From Morganella morganii_D (GTDB lineage Bacteria; Pseudomonadota; Gammaproteobacteria; Enterobacterales; Enterobacteriaceae): a DNA stretch of 64,000 nt. The notes beneath the pieces are model-generated. The model did not search any database. It worked only from the letters and a program-made list of their open reading frames with translations, and had not been told where the DNA came from. The stretch spans positions 3,348,001-3,412,000 of the forward strand of contig CP173058.1 of the NCBI GenBank assembly GCA_044772875.1, read 5' to 3'. Shown here piece by piece: positions 8,042 to 17,490 of the stretch (positions are counted from its first letter, which is position 1; every line of letters begins with the position of its first letter). Both the position numbers and the translations under genes were made by a program.

Positions 8042-9115
8042 ATGCAAACAGCATCAGCGCCGGTACAGCGTATTTTAGTAATAAAACTCCGCCATCACGG
8101 CGATATGCTGCTGATAACACCGGTGATTAATACTCTGAAAGCGAACTACCCGGATGCTGAGGTGGATGTTCTGCTGTATCAGGAAACCGCACCAATGCTC
8201 AGCCGTCATCCCGGCATCAGCCATATTTTTGCCATGGACAGAGCCTGGCGTAAAGAGGGAACCTGCAAACGTATCGGGCATGAATGGCGTTTACTGAAAT
8301 CACTGCGCCGCCGCCGTTATGACATGGTGGTGAATCTGGCAGATCAGTGGTACAGCGCGATTGTGACCCGTTTTACCGGTGCCCGTATCCGTTCAGGGCT
8401 GAATTTACGGAAACGACAGAGTATTTTCTGGAAAAAATGCCATACCCTGCTGGCGGATACCTCACAGGAACTGACCATGCACACGGTGGAGCAGAATCTT
8501 AACGGATTAACCCCGCTGAATCTGCCGGTGACAGACAACCGTGTCACAATGGCTTATTCAGAAGAAGACCGGCAGAAGACAGAGCAGCTTTTGCAGCGCA
8601 AACAGGTGACCGGCGAGTATATTGTGGTGCAGCCGGCATCCCGCTGGTTCTATAAATGCTGGGATGACGACAAAATGAGCGACGTTATCCGCACACTGGC
8701 GGATGAAGGGCATCAGATTGTGCTCAGCAGCGGGCCGGATCAGCGCGAAAAAGCGATGATTGAATCCATTCTGGCACCGTGTCAGCAGGCGGTGGCAGAC
8801 GGTAAAATTGTGTCTGTCGCCGGGGAACTGACTCTGCCGCAGCTCGCGGCACTGATTGACCACGCAAAACTGTATATCGGCGTGGATTCTGTACCGATGC
8901 ACATGGCTGCTGCCCTGCAAACACCGATGGTGGCGCTGTTTGGCCCGACAAAACTGGTGTTCTGGTCACCGTGGCAGGCAACCGGTGAAATCATTAAAGC
9001 ATCGGACTACGGCGAACAGCCGGATCCGGATGATGTGGATACCGGGACGGACGAACGTTACCTGAGCCCGATCCCTGCAGAGGCAGTGATTGCCGCGGCA
9101 CGGAGATATTTATGA
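8042..9115 (+). CDS. waaQ: LPS heptosyltransferase III WaaQ
   Basis: This 357-residue GT9 heptosyltransferase has ILVIKLRHHGDMLLITP at the N-terminus and the C-terminal donor-binding block IGVDSVPMHMAAAL, followed by ALFGPT. Those features and the RHHGD motif fit WaaQ better than WaaC or WaaF, which are both present elsewhere in the window. It should add heptose III to heptose II of the inner core. It is the first gene of a four-gene operon; its end overlaps the next start by 4 bp. Confidence 0.92.
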   Translation: MQTASAPVQRILVIKLRHHGDMLLITPVINTLKANYPDAEVDVLLYQETAPMLSRHPGISHIFAMDRAWRKEGTCKRIGHEWRLLKSLRRRRYDMVVNLADQWYSAIVTRFTGARIRSGLNLRKRQSIFWKKCHTLLADTSQELTMHTVEQNLNGLTPLNLPVTDNRVTMAYSEEDRQKTEQLLQRKQVTGEYIVVQPASRWFYKCWDDDKMSDVIRTLADEGHQIVLSSGPDQREKAMIESILAPCQQAVADGKIVSVAGELTLPQLAALIDHAKLYIGVDSVPMHMAAALQTPMVALFGPTKLVFWSPWQATGEIIKASDYGEQPDPDDVDTGTDERYLSPIPAEAVIAAARRYL

Positions 9116-10239
9116 AAGATATGCGTCTGGCGATTGTCCGTCAGAAATACCGTCCGGACGGCGGTGCGGAGCGTTTTGTATCCCGTGCTCTGGAAGCACT
9201 GGATAACCGGCATCTGGAACTGAATGTTATCACCCGTTCCTGGCAGGGGGCAGCCGCTCCCGGCTGGCATATTCATGTGGTGAATCCGCCGAAATGGGGA
9301 CGGATCAGCCGTGAGCGGGGATTTGCGGACGCCGCCCGTACCTGCTGGCAGAATGAAAAATTTGATATTGTTCAGAGCCATGAACGTATTGCCGGCTGTG
9401 ATATTTACCGGGCCGGGGACGGAGTACACCGCCGCTGGTTGTTACAGCGGGCGCGGGTGCTGCCTGCCTGGCAGGCGAAACTGCTGTTTGCCTCGCCGTA
9501 CCACCGTTATGTGATGAAGGCGGAGCAGGCAATGTATCATGATCCGCACTTTAAGCAGGTGATTTGTAATTCGGAAATGGTAAAAAAAGAGGTGATGGAA
9601 GACTTCGGTCTGCCGGAGTCACAGATAACCGTTATTTATAACGGGATTGATTCTGAAAAATTTCATCCGTTGCCGGAAGCAGAACGCCTCTTGTTGCGGC
9701 AGACTTATCAGATCCCGGCGGCGGCAAAGTGTCTGGTGTATGTCGGTTCCGGGTTTGAACGCAAAGGGCTGGCGGCCGCGATTGCCGCTGTCAGCCGCAA
9801 TGATGCGTATCTGCTGGTGATAGGCCGGGATAAGGCAGAAAAAAAATATCGTCAGCTGGCAGTATCTCTGGGTTGTGCTGATCGCATCCTTTTTTCGGGC
9901 ATGCAGAAACAGACATTACCGTTTTATCAGATGAGTGACGGGCTGTTGCTGCCGACGTTATATGATCCGTTCCCGAATGTGGTACCGGAAGCCATGGCCT
10001 GTGCACTGCCGGTGATCACCAGTACCACCTGCGGCGGGGCGGAGTTTATCACACAGGATGAAGAAGGGTTTGTCTGTGATGCGCTGGATATTGATGCGCT
10101 GGCAGAAGCGGTATCACAACTGCCTTGTGATCATCTCAGCAGCCGGATGTCTGAATGTGCACGGCAGCGGGTTTTACCTTATACACCAGCGGCGTTATCA
10201 CAGCAGCTTATCGATCTCTACGGGCGGATCCTGGCATAA
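9112..10239 (+). CDS. wabG: GT4 glycosyltransferase, WabG-type (galacturonic acid to heptose II)
   Basis: This 375-residue GT-B enzyme begins MKDMRLAIVRQKYRPDGG and carries AERFVSRALEAL, VQSHERIAGCDIYRAGDGVH and NGID. The C-terminal nucleotide-sugar site includes LLPTLYDPFPNVVPEAMACA, with the E-x7-E-type motif. It strongly resembles WabG of Klebsiella and Serratia, which adds galacturonic acid to heptose II, and is related to E. coli WaaG. It overlaps waaQ by 4 bp and wabH by 1 bp. The exact sugar is inferred from the family. Confidence 0.85.
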   Translation: MKDMRLAIVRQKYRPDGGAERFVSRALEALDNRHLELNVITRSWQGAAAPGWHIHVVNPPKWGRISRERGFADAARTCWQNEKFDIVQSHERIAGCDIYRAGDGVHRRWLLQRARVLPAWQAKLLFASPYHRYVMKAEQAMYHDPHFKQVICNSEMVKKEVMEDFGLPESQITVIYNGIDSEKFHPLPEAERLLLRQTYQIPAAAKCLVYVGSGFERKGLAAAIAAVSRNDAYLLVIGRDKAEKKYRQLAVSLGCADRILFSGMQKQTLPFYQMSDGLLLPTLYDPFPNVVPEAMACALPVITSTTCGGAEFITQDEEGFVCDALDIDALAEAVSQLPCDHLSSRMSECARQRVLPYTPAALSQQLIDLYGRILA

Positions 10240-11360
10240 TGAAACAGCATATTTTATTTATTATTGACGGCTTACCGGGCGGCGGCGCTGAACGGGTGGT
10301 ACTGAGCCTGAGCCACGGGCTGGTTCTGGCCGGTTATGATGTCACCCTGCTATCCCTCAGTCATACCCGCGATTATGACATTCCGGAAGGGGTGGATTAT
10401 CAGGTTTCTGCGGATACGTACCGTGGATTGTTCCGTCGTCAGACTGAAATCCGGCGTCGTGCCGGAAAGATGGACGCCTTTTTGTCCGGTCTGTTTTCCC
10501 GTAAAGGCAAACCGGCACTGGTGGTATCCAATCTGCATAAAACCGACCGTATTGTGGCAGCATCACGGGCACTGACCGGGCTGAATGTCTGGTTCTGCCT
10601 CCACGGTATGTTTTCCGCCAGTTATCTCGGTAATAAAACCGGTCTGCGCCGCCGGGTGAAACAGGCGAAAATCTGCAGTGTGTATAACGGGCGGAATATT
10701 ATTGGTGTTTCCGGTGCGGTGTGCCGGGATTTATGTGAGAACGTCGGGGTAACACCGCAGCAGTGCGTGACCATTTATAACCCGTTTGATGTTGCGGATA
10801 TTCAGCGGCAGTCGCGCGAAGATAACCCGTATCAGGGGCAGGATTATATTATTCACCTCGGGCGCTTTCATGAGGTGAAACGGCAGGATCGGTTACTGAC
10901 CGCGTTTGCACTGGCTAATCTGCCGTGCAAACTGTTGCTGGCAGGTCAGGGCAGCGCATCTTTCACGGAGACACTGAAAAGCCAGGTGGCTGAACTGGGG
11001 CTGGAAGACCGGGTGGCGTTTATCGGCTTTCAGCCAAAGCCGATGCCGCTTATCCGTGGTGCGAAAGCTGTGGTACTGAGTTCCGACAGTGAGGGTCTCT
11101 CTTCTGTTCTGATCGAATCACTGATCTGCGGTACACCCGTTGTCAGCACACGTAGCCCGGGCGGAATCGGCGAAATTATGACCGGAGAGCTGGCAGCGTA
11201 TCTGTCAGATATGACACCGGTGAGCCTGGCGGAAAAAATCCGTCTGGTTTATGAACATCCGCCGGTGATCACCCCGGAGATGTATCAGAAATTTGAGCAG
11301 CAGACGATTGTCCGCCAGTACTGCGATTTAATTCAGTCAGACCCGTCAACACACGCGTGA
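10239..11360 (+). CDS. wabH: GT4 glycosyltransferase, WabH-type (GlcNAc addition)
   Basis: This 373-residue GT-B enzyme has the N-terminal glycine loop GLPGGGAERV. The C-terminal donor site includes GRFHEVKRQDRLL and SSDSEGLSSVLIESL. In Klebsiella, WabH adds GlcNAc to the WabG-added galacturonic acid, and the next gene WabN deacetylates it; the same pair follows here. I start at ATG 10239, which overlaps the wabG stop by one base (TAATG). A longer frame that starts inside wabG is rejected. Confidence 0.8.
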   Translation: MKQHILFIIDGLPGGGAERVVLSLSHGLVLAGYDVTLLSLSHTRDYDIPEGVDYQVSADTYRGLFRRQTEIRRRAGKMDAFLSGLFSRKGKPALVVSNLHKTDRIVAASRALTGLNVWFCLHGMFSASYLGNKTGLRRRVKQAKICSVYNGRNIIGVSGAVCRDLCENVGVTPQQCVTIYNPFDVADIQRQSREDNPYQGQDYIIHLGRFHEVKRQDRLLTAFALANLPCKLLLAGQGSASFTETLKSQVAELGLEDRVAFIGFQPKPMPLIRGAKAVVLSSDSEGLSSVLIESLICGTPVVSTRSPGGIGEIMTGELAAYLSDMTPVSLAEKIRLVYEHPPVITPEMYQKFEQQTIVRQYCDLIQSDPSTHA

Positions 11361-11371
11361 GGAGCACAACC

Positions 11372-12349
11372 ATGGCGAAACCCGCTTTTATCATCACCCT
11401 TGATACGGAAGGGGATAACCTCTGGGAATCCGGTCCGCTGATCACCACGCAGAATACCCGGTTTTTACCGCGTTTTCAGGCATTGTGTGAGAAATACAAC
11501 TTTAAGCCGGTCTGGCTGACGAACTATGAAATGGCAACCGATGATGCTTATATTGAGTTTGCGCAGGATGTCATTGCCCGGCAAACCGGGGAGATCGGCA
11601 TGCATCTGCACGCCTGGAACAGTCCGCCGCTGAAGGCACTGACGGCAGATGATGATCGCTTCCAGCCCTATCTGATTGAATACCCTGATGATGTGATGAA
11701 AGAAAAAATTAATGTCATGACATCGCTTCTGGAAGATAAATTACAGACCAAAATGGTCAGTCACCGTGCAGGCCGCTGGGCATTCAATGAAAAATACGCC
11801 CGCCTGCTGGCAGAATTCGGTTATCAGACAGACTGTTCTGTGACACCGCGGGTAAACTGGGCATATACGCCGGGGGCGCCGGCACCGATCGGTAACGGCG
11901 GCACCAATTACCTGAATTTTCCGTCTGAAGCCTATTTTATGGATCTGAATGATATCCGCCGTTCCGGGGATTCAGCTCTGTTACAGGTGCCGATGAGTGT
12001 ACAGTTCCGTCATTCCCCTGTGATGAACAGTCTGAAACAGTTTTACGATAAGTTACGCGGTAAAAAACGCTCGCCGTCCGTGAACTGGCTGCGGCCGAAG
12101 GGCGGGAATCTGGCGCAGATGCAGCTGGTGGTTGATGCCTGTCTGGCTCAGGGAAACGATCACATTGAGTTTATGCTGCATTCATCCGAATTTATGCCGG
12201 GCGGGAGCCCGACATTCAGGGATGAAGCGGCGATTGACGCACTGTATGATGATCTGGAGCAGCTGTTTGCGTATATTGCTCAGCGGGCGGAAGGCATGAC
12301 GCTGGCGGAGTTTTACCAGCGGAAACTCGCACAGCGTAACGCGTCATAA
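11372..12349 (+). CDS. wabN: Polysaccharide deacetylase, WabN-type
   Basis: This 325-residue protein has the start FIITLDTEGDNLW, supplying the DTE metal/catalytic region. It continues with GMHLHAW (His-x-His) and SHRAGRW, the expected order for a NodB-like deacetylase. In Klebsiella, WabN removes the acetyl group from core GlcNAc to give glucosamine, matching the WabH-type enzyme just upstream. ATG 11372 has GAGGAG 8 bp ahead and is preferred over an in-frame GTG at 11357. It is the last gene of the waaQ operon and converges on waaC, with only 2 bp between the stops. Confidence 0.82.
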   Translation: MAKPAFIITLDTEGDNLWESGPLITTQNTRFLPRFQALCEKYNFKPVWLTNYEMATDDAYIEFAQDVIARQTGEIGMHLHAWNSPPLKALTADDDRFQPYLIEYPDDVMKEKINVMTSLLEDKLQTKMVSHRAGRWAFNEKYARLLAEFGYQTDCSVTPRVNWAYTPGAPAPIGNGGTNYLNFPSEAYFMDLNDIRRSGDSALLQVPMSVQFRHSPVMNSLKQFYDKLRGKKRSPSVNWLRPKGGNLAQMQLVVDACLAQGNDHIEFMLHSSEFMPGGSPTFRDEAAIDALYDDLEQLFAYIAQRAEGMTLAEFYQRKLAQRNAS

Positions 12350-12351
12350 TC

Positions 12352-13329
12352 TTAATGCGGCATGTGCTCTGCCATGGCGGCGAGCACATCATCCGCACTG
12401 ACAGACGACAAATCCCCGTCCTTTGATGTCAGGGCAAACTGCCCTTTACCGTAACCGCCGATAAGCCCGGGGTCCGTCGGGCCGTACAGGGTGATATTGG
12501 GTTTATCCAGTGCCGCCGTCAGGTGACTCAGCCCGGTATCCACAGAAATCACCCCTTCCGCGCCGGCAATTTCTGCCGCCACATCCGCCAGTGATAATTT
12601 AGGCAATACATGCACATGCGTGAACCCTTCCGCCAGGCGCTGCGCCCGCTCCTGTTCATGAGGTGCGCCCCACGGCAGGCGGATATGCAGATCACTGTCA
12701 GCCAGCTGTGCGAACAGCGCCCGCCAGTGTGACTCCGGCCAGTGCTTGGCGTCGCGGGTGGTGGCGTGCAGACAAACCAGATACGGCGCGGCATCTGCCG
12801 GTATTGTGCGGTTATTCAGAAAATGAGCGGCAATCGCATAATCACCCTGCGTCTGTGGTTTTTCATAGCCGAGACTCAGGGCAAAAAGCTGACGGATGCG
12901 CTCAACGGCATGCTGTGTTTTGCTGACGGCGTGCTTTTCATCGTAGAAAAAACCTGCCAGCGGCTCACGGATACTGTGCCGGTCATAGCCGTGTTTGCGG
13001 CCGTGTGCCAGCCGGGTGACCAGCAATGCACTCTTAATCAGTCCCTGTGCATCAATCACAGCATCATAAGTCTGCGACTGAACAGCTTCCCTGAACTGGC
13101 GGCGTTCATCACGGATATCGCGGCGGAACCAGTTTTTCCGCCAGCGGCGGATAGCGACCGGAATGACGCGGTCAACAGCAGCATGCCAGCCCGGGATCTG
13201 GGCGAATCCTTCTTCAACCACCCAATCAAAGGTGACATCCGGGAATACCTGCACGGCGTCGGTCAGCGCGGGCAGGGTATGCAGTACATCCCCCATCGAC
13301 GAGGTTTTGACGATTAACACATGGCGCAT
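12352..13329 (-). CDS. waaC: LPS heptosyltransferase I WaaC
   Basis: This 325-residue GT9 enzyme begins MRHVLIVKTSSMGDVLHTLPAL and has AQGLIKSALL and the donor-binding SVDTGLSHLTAAL plus LYGPTDP. It adds the first L-glycero-D-manno-heptose to Kdo. It is the third gene of hldD-waaF-waaC; its start overlaps the end of waaF by 16 bp. Length and motifs match E. coli WaaC closely. Confidence 0.96.
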   Translation of the reverse strand: MRHVLIVKTSSMGDVLHTLPALTDAVQVFPDVTFDWVVEEGFAQIPGWHAAVDRVIPVAIRRWRKNWFRRDIRDERRQFREAVQSQTYDAVIDAQGLIKSALLVTRLAHGRKHGYDRHSIREPLAGFFYDEKHAVSKTQHAVERIRQLFALSLGYEKPQTQGDYAIAAHFLNNRTIPADAAPYLVCLHATTRDAKHWPESHWRALFAQLADSDLHIRLPWGAPHEQERAQRLAEGFTHVHVLPKLSLADVAAEIAGAEGVISVDTGLSHLTAALDKPNITLYGPTDPGLIGGYGKGQFALTSKDGDLSSVSADDVLAAMAEHMPH

Positions 13330-14375
13330 GACGGGGAACTCTCAGGCAAATCATCCAGTTCAGACAGAACCCGCTCCGGCTGAATATCAATCAGGCTCTG
13401 ATGATAACCCTCATGAGCATCCCCCTTGCGGATTTTGTGATAACCGGTGATCAGGCGGATAACGCGGGCTTTCTCAGACAGCGGAGGTGTGAAATCCGGG
13501 CTGCTCGGGCCGTATAATGCGACCAGCGGACGATCCAGTGCGGCGGCCACATGCATCAGACCGGAATCGTTGGTGATAACGGCATGACAACCGGCGATCA
13601 GATTCACCGCCTGTTCCAGCGAGGTTTTGCCGGCCAGATTCAGGCAGTTTTCGCGCTGCTTATCACTGAGCATGGCGAGGATTTCCTCGCCGGCGGCGTG
13701 ATCTTTTTCTGAGCCGAACAAGACTATCTGAAAATTACGTTCATCAATCAGTTTCTTCGCCAGTTCACCGTAGTGATAATGCGGCCAGCGTTTGGCCGGA
13801 CCAAATTCGGCACCCGGACAAAAGCCGATCACCGGTCGGTGATCACTGATATTAAACGCCGCCATGCTCTCGGCAATATCCTCATCGCGCACCACCAGTT
13901 TCGGCCACAGCAGGGGCTGCGGCAGAGCAGCAGCGGAAGGAACATCCGCTTTATCATACGCGAGGGCAACATAGCGCTGCACCATCAGCGGAAAAGCGGT
14001 TTTGTCGAGTTTCCGGTGATCGTTGAGCAGACCGTAACGCATCTCACCCAGCCAGCCGGTGCGCACAGGGATTTTGGCAAAAAACGGCACCAGCGCCGAT
14101 TTTAACGAGTTCGGCAGCACATAAGCACGATCATACTTATTATCACGCAGGGAATGACCCAGGCGGCGGCGCTCGCCGAGTGCCAGTGCACCGTGGCCGA
14201 TCGGCATCGCGATGGCCTCATCCACTTCCGGCATTTTTGCCAGCAGCGGACGGCACCATGCAGGTGCCATCACATCAATCGTTGCCTGCGGATAACGTGT
14301 TTTCAGGGTACGGTAAAGGCTTTGTGACATCATCATGTCACCGACCCACGATGGCCCGATCACCAGAATTTTCAT
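13314..14375 (-). CDS. waaF: LPS heptosyltransferase II WaaF
   Basis: This 353-residue GT9 enzyme starts MKILVIGPSWVGDMMMSQSL and has CPGAEFGPAKRWP and NDSGLMHVAAAL with ALYGPSSP. These are the signatures of WaaF, which adds the second heptose to the inner core. It lies 10 bp after hldD in an operon with waaC. Confidence 0.97.
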   Translation of the reverse strand: MKILVIGPSWVGDMMMSQSLYRTLKTRYPQATIDVMAPAWCRPLLAKMPEVDEAIAMPIGHGALALGERRRLGHSLRDNKYDRAYVLPNSLKSALVPFFAKIPVRTGWLGEMRYGLLNDHRKLDKTAFPLMVQRYVALAYDKADVPSAAALPQPLLWPKLVVRDEDIAESMAAFNISDHRPVIGFCPGAEFGPAKRWPHYHYGELAKKLIDERNFQIVLFGSEKDHAAGEEILAMLSDKQRENCLNLAGKTSLEQAVNLIAGCHAVITNDSGLMHVAAALDRPLVALYGPSSPDFTPPLSEKARVIRLITGYHKIRKGDAHEGYHQSLIDIQPERVLSELDDLPESSPSCAMC

Positions 14376-14385
14376 GTGTGTTTAA

Positions 14386-15324
14386 TTAATTCCCCTGATT
14401 TAACCAAGTCATATATTCACGAACACCTTCGGCGACCGTTTTGAACTCACCCGGGTAACCGGCTGTGCGCAGATTGGTCAGGTCAGCCCGGGTATAAGCC
14501 TGATAGCGGCCTTTCAGTTTTTCCGGGAACGGGATGTAATCGAGCGCACACTGGCGTTCGCTGTGGAAACCGGTCACAGCATCGGCGACAGCCTGAAAAG
14601 ATTCCGCACGGCCGGTACCGCAATTGAAAATACCGGATTTGGCATTTTTCCAGAACCACAGGTTCACATCTGCCACATCACCCACATAGATAAAATCACG
14701 CAGGAAGTTTTCACTGCCGGAGAATAATTTCGGTTTTTCGCCGTTTAAAATCTGATTATTCAGATGGAAAGCGACACTCGCCATGCTGCCTTTATGGCCT
14801 TCACGCGGGCCGTACACGTTGAAATAACGGAAACCGCAGATCTGAGATTCTGCTTCCGGCAGGATTTCGCGGACATACTGATCAAACAGGAACTTGGAAT
14901 AACCATATACATTTAATGGTTTTTCATACTGACGATCTTCAATAAAGTTGTCGCTGCGTCCGCCGTAGGTGGCGGCAGAAGAGGCATACAGGAACGGGAT
15001 CTGACGATCCAGACAATAATGCAGCAGTTCTTTGGAGTACTGATAGTTATTATCCATCATGTACTTGCCGTCCCACTCGGTGGTGGATGAACAGGCACCT
15101 TCATGAAAAACAGCATCGACGTCCCCGAAATCATCCCCAGCCACAATACCGGCAATAAAATCTTCTTTATCCATGTAATCGGCGATATTCAGATCCACCA
15201 GATTGACAAATTTGGTACCGTCTTTCAGGTTATCCACGACTAAAATATCAGTGTAGCCGTCATCATTCAGTGCTTTTACAATATTGCTGCCGATAAATCC
15301 GGCACCGCCGGTGACAATAATCAT
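14386..15324 (-). CDS. hldD: ADP-L-glycero-D-manno-heptose 6-epimerase HldD
   Basis: This 312-residue extended SDR enzyme begins MIIVTGGAGFIGSNIV (NADP-binding GxxGxxG). It has SSAATYGG and the catalytic YGYSKFLFD with Y and K near residues 140-144. It converts ADP-D,D-heptose to the L,D form used by WaaC, WaaF and WaaQ. I start at ATG 15324, which has AGGA upstream, rather than an ATG 8 codons earlier. It is the first gene of hldD-waaF-waaC. The kbl-tdh genes found near hldD in E. coli are not here. Confidence 0.97.
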   Translation of the reverse strand: MIIVTGGAGFIGSNIVKALNDDGYTDILVVDNLKDGTKFVNLVDLNIADYMDKEDFIAGIVAGDDFGDVDAVFHEGACSSTTEWDGKYMMDNNYQYSKELLHYCLDRQIPFLYASSAATYGGRSDNFIEDRQYEKPLNVYGYSKFLFDQYVREILPEAESQICGFRYFNVYGPREGHKGSMASVAFHLNNQILNGEKPKLFSGSENFLRDFIYVGDVADVNLWFWKNAKSGIFNCGTGRAESFQAVADAVTGFHSERQCALDYIPFPEKLKGRYQAYTRADLTNLRTAGYPGEFKTVAEGVREYMTWLNQGN

Positions 15325-15537
15325 CACGCATTCCTCTGTTCGGTTCATTTAAGAAAATGAAAAAATCACTGCTTTTATCATAGCATTGAAGGGTGGCAGA
15401 CGTGGATGAAAAAATTGCGGCGACGGGAAGATCACCGGTGTCATCTGGTTGTTTTCCGCCGGCAATCTGTTATACCGTGAATAATATTTATTATGTTGTC
15501 CGGCCTGACACTGTCCCCGGGCTTTAAAGGAAGTTGC

Positions 15538-16479
15538 ATGAACACGACCACTATTTTCCGGTTACCGTTATTATTTGTACTGGCCTATGCGCTTATTCTG
15601 AGTGGTTCGCTGATATTGGTTTCTTATCCGAATGTCAGTGTCCGCTACCCTGAATTATCATTAGCGGCCTATTTGTCGAAAGTATTTGCTTTTCAGTTGG
15701 TTCAGCTGACCGGTTTTTTCACACTGACGTCATTCCTTTTTTATCATTACCGGATAACGCAACTGAACCGGAAAACCGTTCTGGCGGTTATCGGTCTGAC
15801 TATCTTTTTGTATACGGTAAACACTATTCTCGGCAGTCTTAAAGTGGAGTGGCTCAGTCATCTGATGGCGAAAATGATCGCAGATAAGGCTGAATTATCT
15901 GATTTTATTCTGGTACTCAAAACCGCAGATATCCTCCTGTACCTGACCTCATTTGTATTACTCGGTATCGCAACCTGTCTGGCAGCGAAATATTATCTTA
16001 AAGTCAGCCAGCCTGCGCTTATCCCGGACGGAAAAATACCGGATATTTACGCGCTGTTGTTTAGTTGCGGGATGGTGTATCTGATGTGGATGACGGCATT
16101 ATTCCTGATGGCGGTGATGGCGCCCTATCTCCCCGGCGGGGTACCGGAACCGGTATCTGAAAATGCGTATACCACTGCGGCGGGTCTGCTGATTTCGTGC
16201 GGTATTATTTTTATTTTTGTCCGTCAGCGGTTCCCGGTGGCAGGCGGAATACTGCAAATCAGGCCTCTGGTGCTTTCTGTTCTGCTCAGTACGGTGCTCA
16301 GTATGCTGGCCATGGCGGCTGTTACCGCCGGTACTGTTTATATGGTGTTACTCACCGACAGTTTCCGGAGCTTCGGGGAAGCAGAGTTATGGACTATGAC
16401 GGCGGTCAGTATCGCGCTGACTCTGTGGATAAGCCGCACTGTTATCGGGGTGACGTTCCGCCGCCTCAGTGCTGACTGA
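15538..16479 (+). CDS. Polytopic membrane protein of unknown function
   Basis: I do not recognise this protein of about 313 residues. It shows about eight hydrophobic segments spread along its length, with short polar loops and no obvious catalytic motif. ATG 15538 follows AAAGGAAG and is preferred over an upstream frame start at 15493. Its last 93 bp overlap the 3' end of yibQ on the opposite strand, so the two C-termini share DNA. Its GC is close to that of its neighbours. It is probably an inner-membrane protein; no function is claimed. Confidence 0.75.
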   Translation: MNTTTIFRLPLLFVLAYALILSGSLILVSYPNVSVRYPELSLAAYLSKVFAFQLVQLTGFFTLTSFLFYHYRITQLNRKTVLAVIGLTIFLYTVNTILGSLKVEWLSHLMAKMIADKAELSDFILVLKTADILLYLTSFVLLGIATCLAAKYYLKVSQPALIPDGKIPDIYALLFSCGMVYLMWMTALFLMAVMAPYLPGGVPEPVSENAYTTAAGLLISCGIIFIFVRQRFPVAGGILQIRPLVLSVLLSTVLSMLAMAAVTAGTVYMVLLTDSFRSFGEAELWTMTAVSIALTLWISRTVIGVTFRRLSAD

Positions 16480-17484
16480 CTCTTTTGCCGCAGACGGCGT
16501 TGTCTCCGGCTGCGGCAGCGCCATACGGACAGAGGAGAGTACTTCTGCCACTTTACCGTTCAGTTGCTCTTTCAGGATGGCTTCCGCCAGCAGATTGATA
16601 TAGTTGGTATAGAACTCGCCGCCGATTTCCGCTGTACCTTCACACTGCTCTGTCATTGGTGTCAGCCACGGTTTTTCCTGTTCAGCCGGTTTGACCGGCA
16701 CGACCGGTTTTTCCTGCTGTGGTTTCACGGCGGATGGTTTGCCGGCGTGTGTCAGCATATATCCCGGAGATACCAGCTGAATATCCGGCGGCAGCTGCGG
16801 GATGAGCTTATGCAGGGCGCGGACCGTCGACGGATGCGGGTGTCCGATGGCAATCACCGCGCCCTGCTTGCGCGCCAGAGCCACGGCCCGGTTCAGCTGT
16901 CTACGGGTTTCTTCCTCTGTCTGCACATTATCCAGAAAAACCTGGCGGCGCAGTACCCGGATCGGCGTCCCCTGCGCGGCCTGTGTGGCTTTGGTGCTGC
17001 CGATGGTCACACTATCGAGGAAGTAAAAACCGGTACCGGAGAGCGAGGCCATCACATGCTGCATCGCGGCCAGATCTGACGTCATCGCGCTGCCCATGTG
17101 GTTATTCATCCCGGTGGCATACGGCACCCGGGCAATCGCGGCTTTAATCAGGGTATCAATTTCTGCGGCACTCATGGACGGACGCAGGGTATCGCGCTCC
17201 AGGGGCTGCTTGCTGATCGGTGCCATCGGCATATGGATAAGGATTTCACGGCCCTGGCGGTGTGCTTTTTCCGCCATTTCTTTGCCGAACGGCGAGTTTG
17301 GCAGGATAGCAACGGAGACCTGCGGCGGCAGTTCCAGGATGCGGTTATCATCCTGTTTGCGGTAACCGAAATCATCGATCACAATGGCGAGCTGTGCCGC
17401 AGCGGCAGAAAACGTTATCAGTGACGAAGTGATAAAAAGTAACGAAGTCAGTAAGATATTTTTGGTTTTCTGCCGGTAAGTCAC
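16387..17484 (-). CDS. yibQ: YibQ, divergent polysaccharide deacetylase family protein
   Basis: This 365-residue protein has a signal peptide ending near FSAAAAQ and then LAIVIDDFGYR, the start of the divergent deacetylase fold. It continues with ILIHMPMAP and NNHMGSAMT. It should be periplasmic. It follows envC by 6 bp in an operon, as in E. coli, and may act on the envelope, but the substrate is unknown. It is about 45 residues longer than E. coli YibQ. The extra C-terminal tail is Pro/Ser/Glu-rich and its last 30 residues overlap the membrane-protein gene on the other strand. Confidence 0.9.
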   Translation of the reverse strand: MTYRQKTKNILLTSLLFITSSLITFSAAAAQLAIVIDDFGYRKQDDNRILELPPQVSVAILPNSPFGKEMAEKAHRQGREILIHMPMAPISKQPLERDTLRPSMSAAEIDTLIKAAIARVPYATGMNNHMGSAMTSDLAAMQHVMASLSGTGFYFLDSVTIGSTKATQAAQGTPIRVLRRQVFLDNVQTEEETRRQLNRAVALARKQGAVIAIGHPHPSTVRALHKLIPQLPPDIQLVSPGYMLTHAGKPSAVKPQQEKPVVPVKPAEQEKPWLTPMTEQCEGTAEIGGEFYTNYINLLAEAILKEQLNGKVAEVLSSVRMALPQPETTPSAAKESVSTEAAERHPDNSAAYPQSQRDTDRRHSP

Positions 17485-17490
17485 TGTGTG

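Noticed and set aside
12742..13317. 191-residue open frame antisense to waaC
   Set aside because: waaC is certain on the minus strand and the antisense translation shows no domain.
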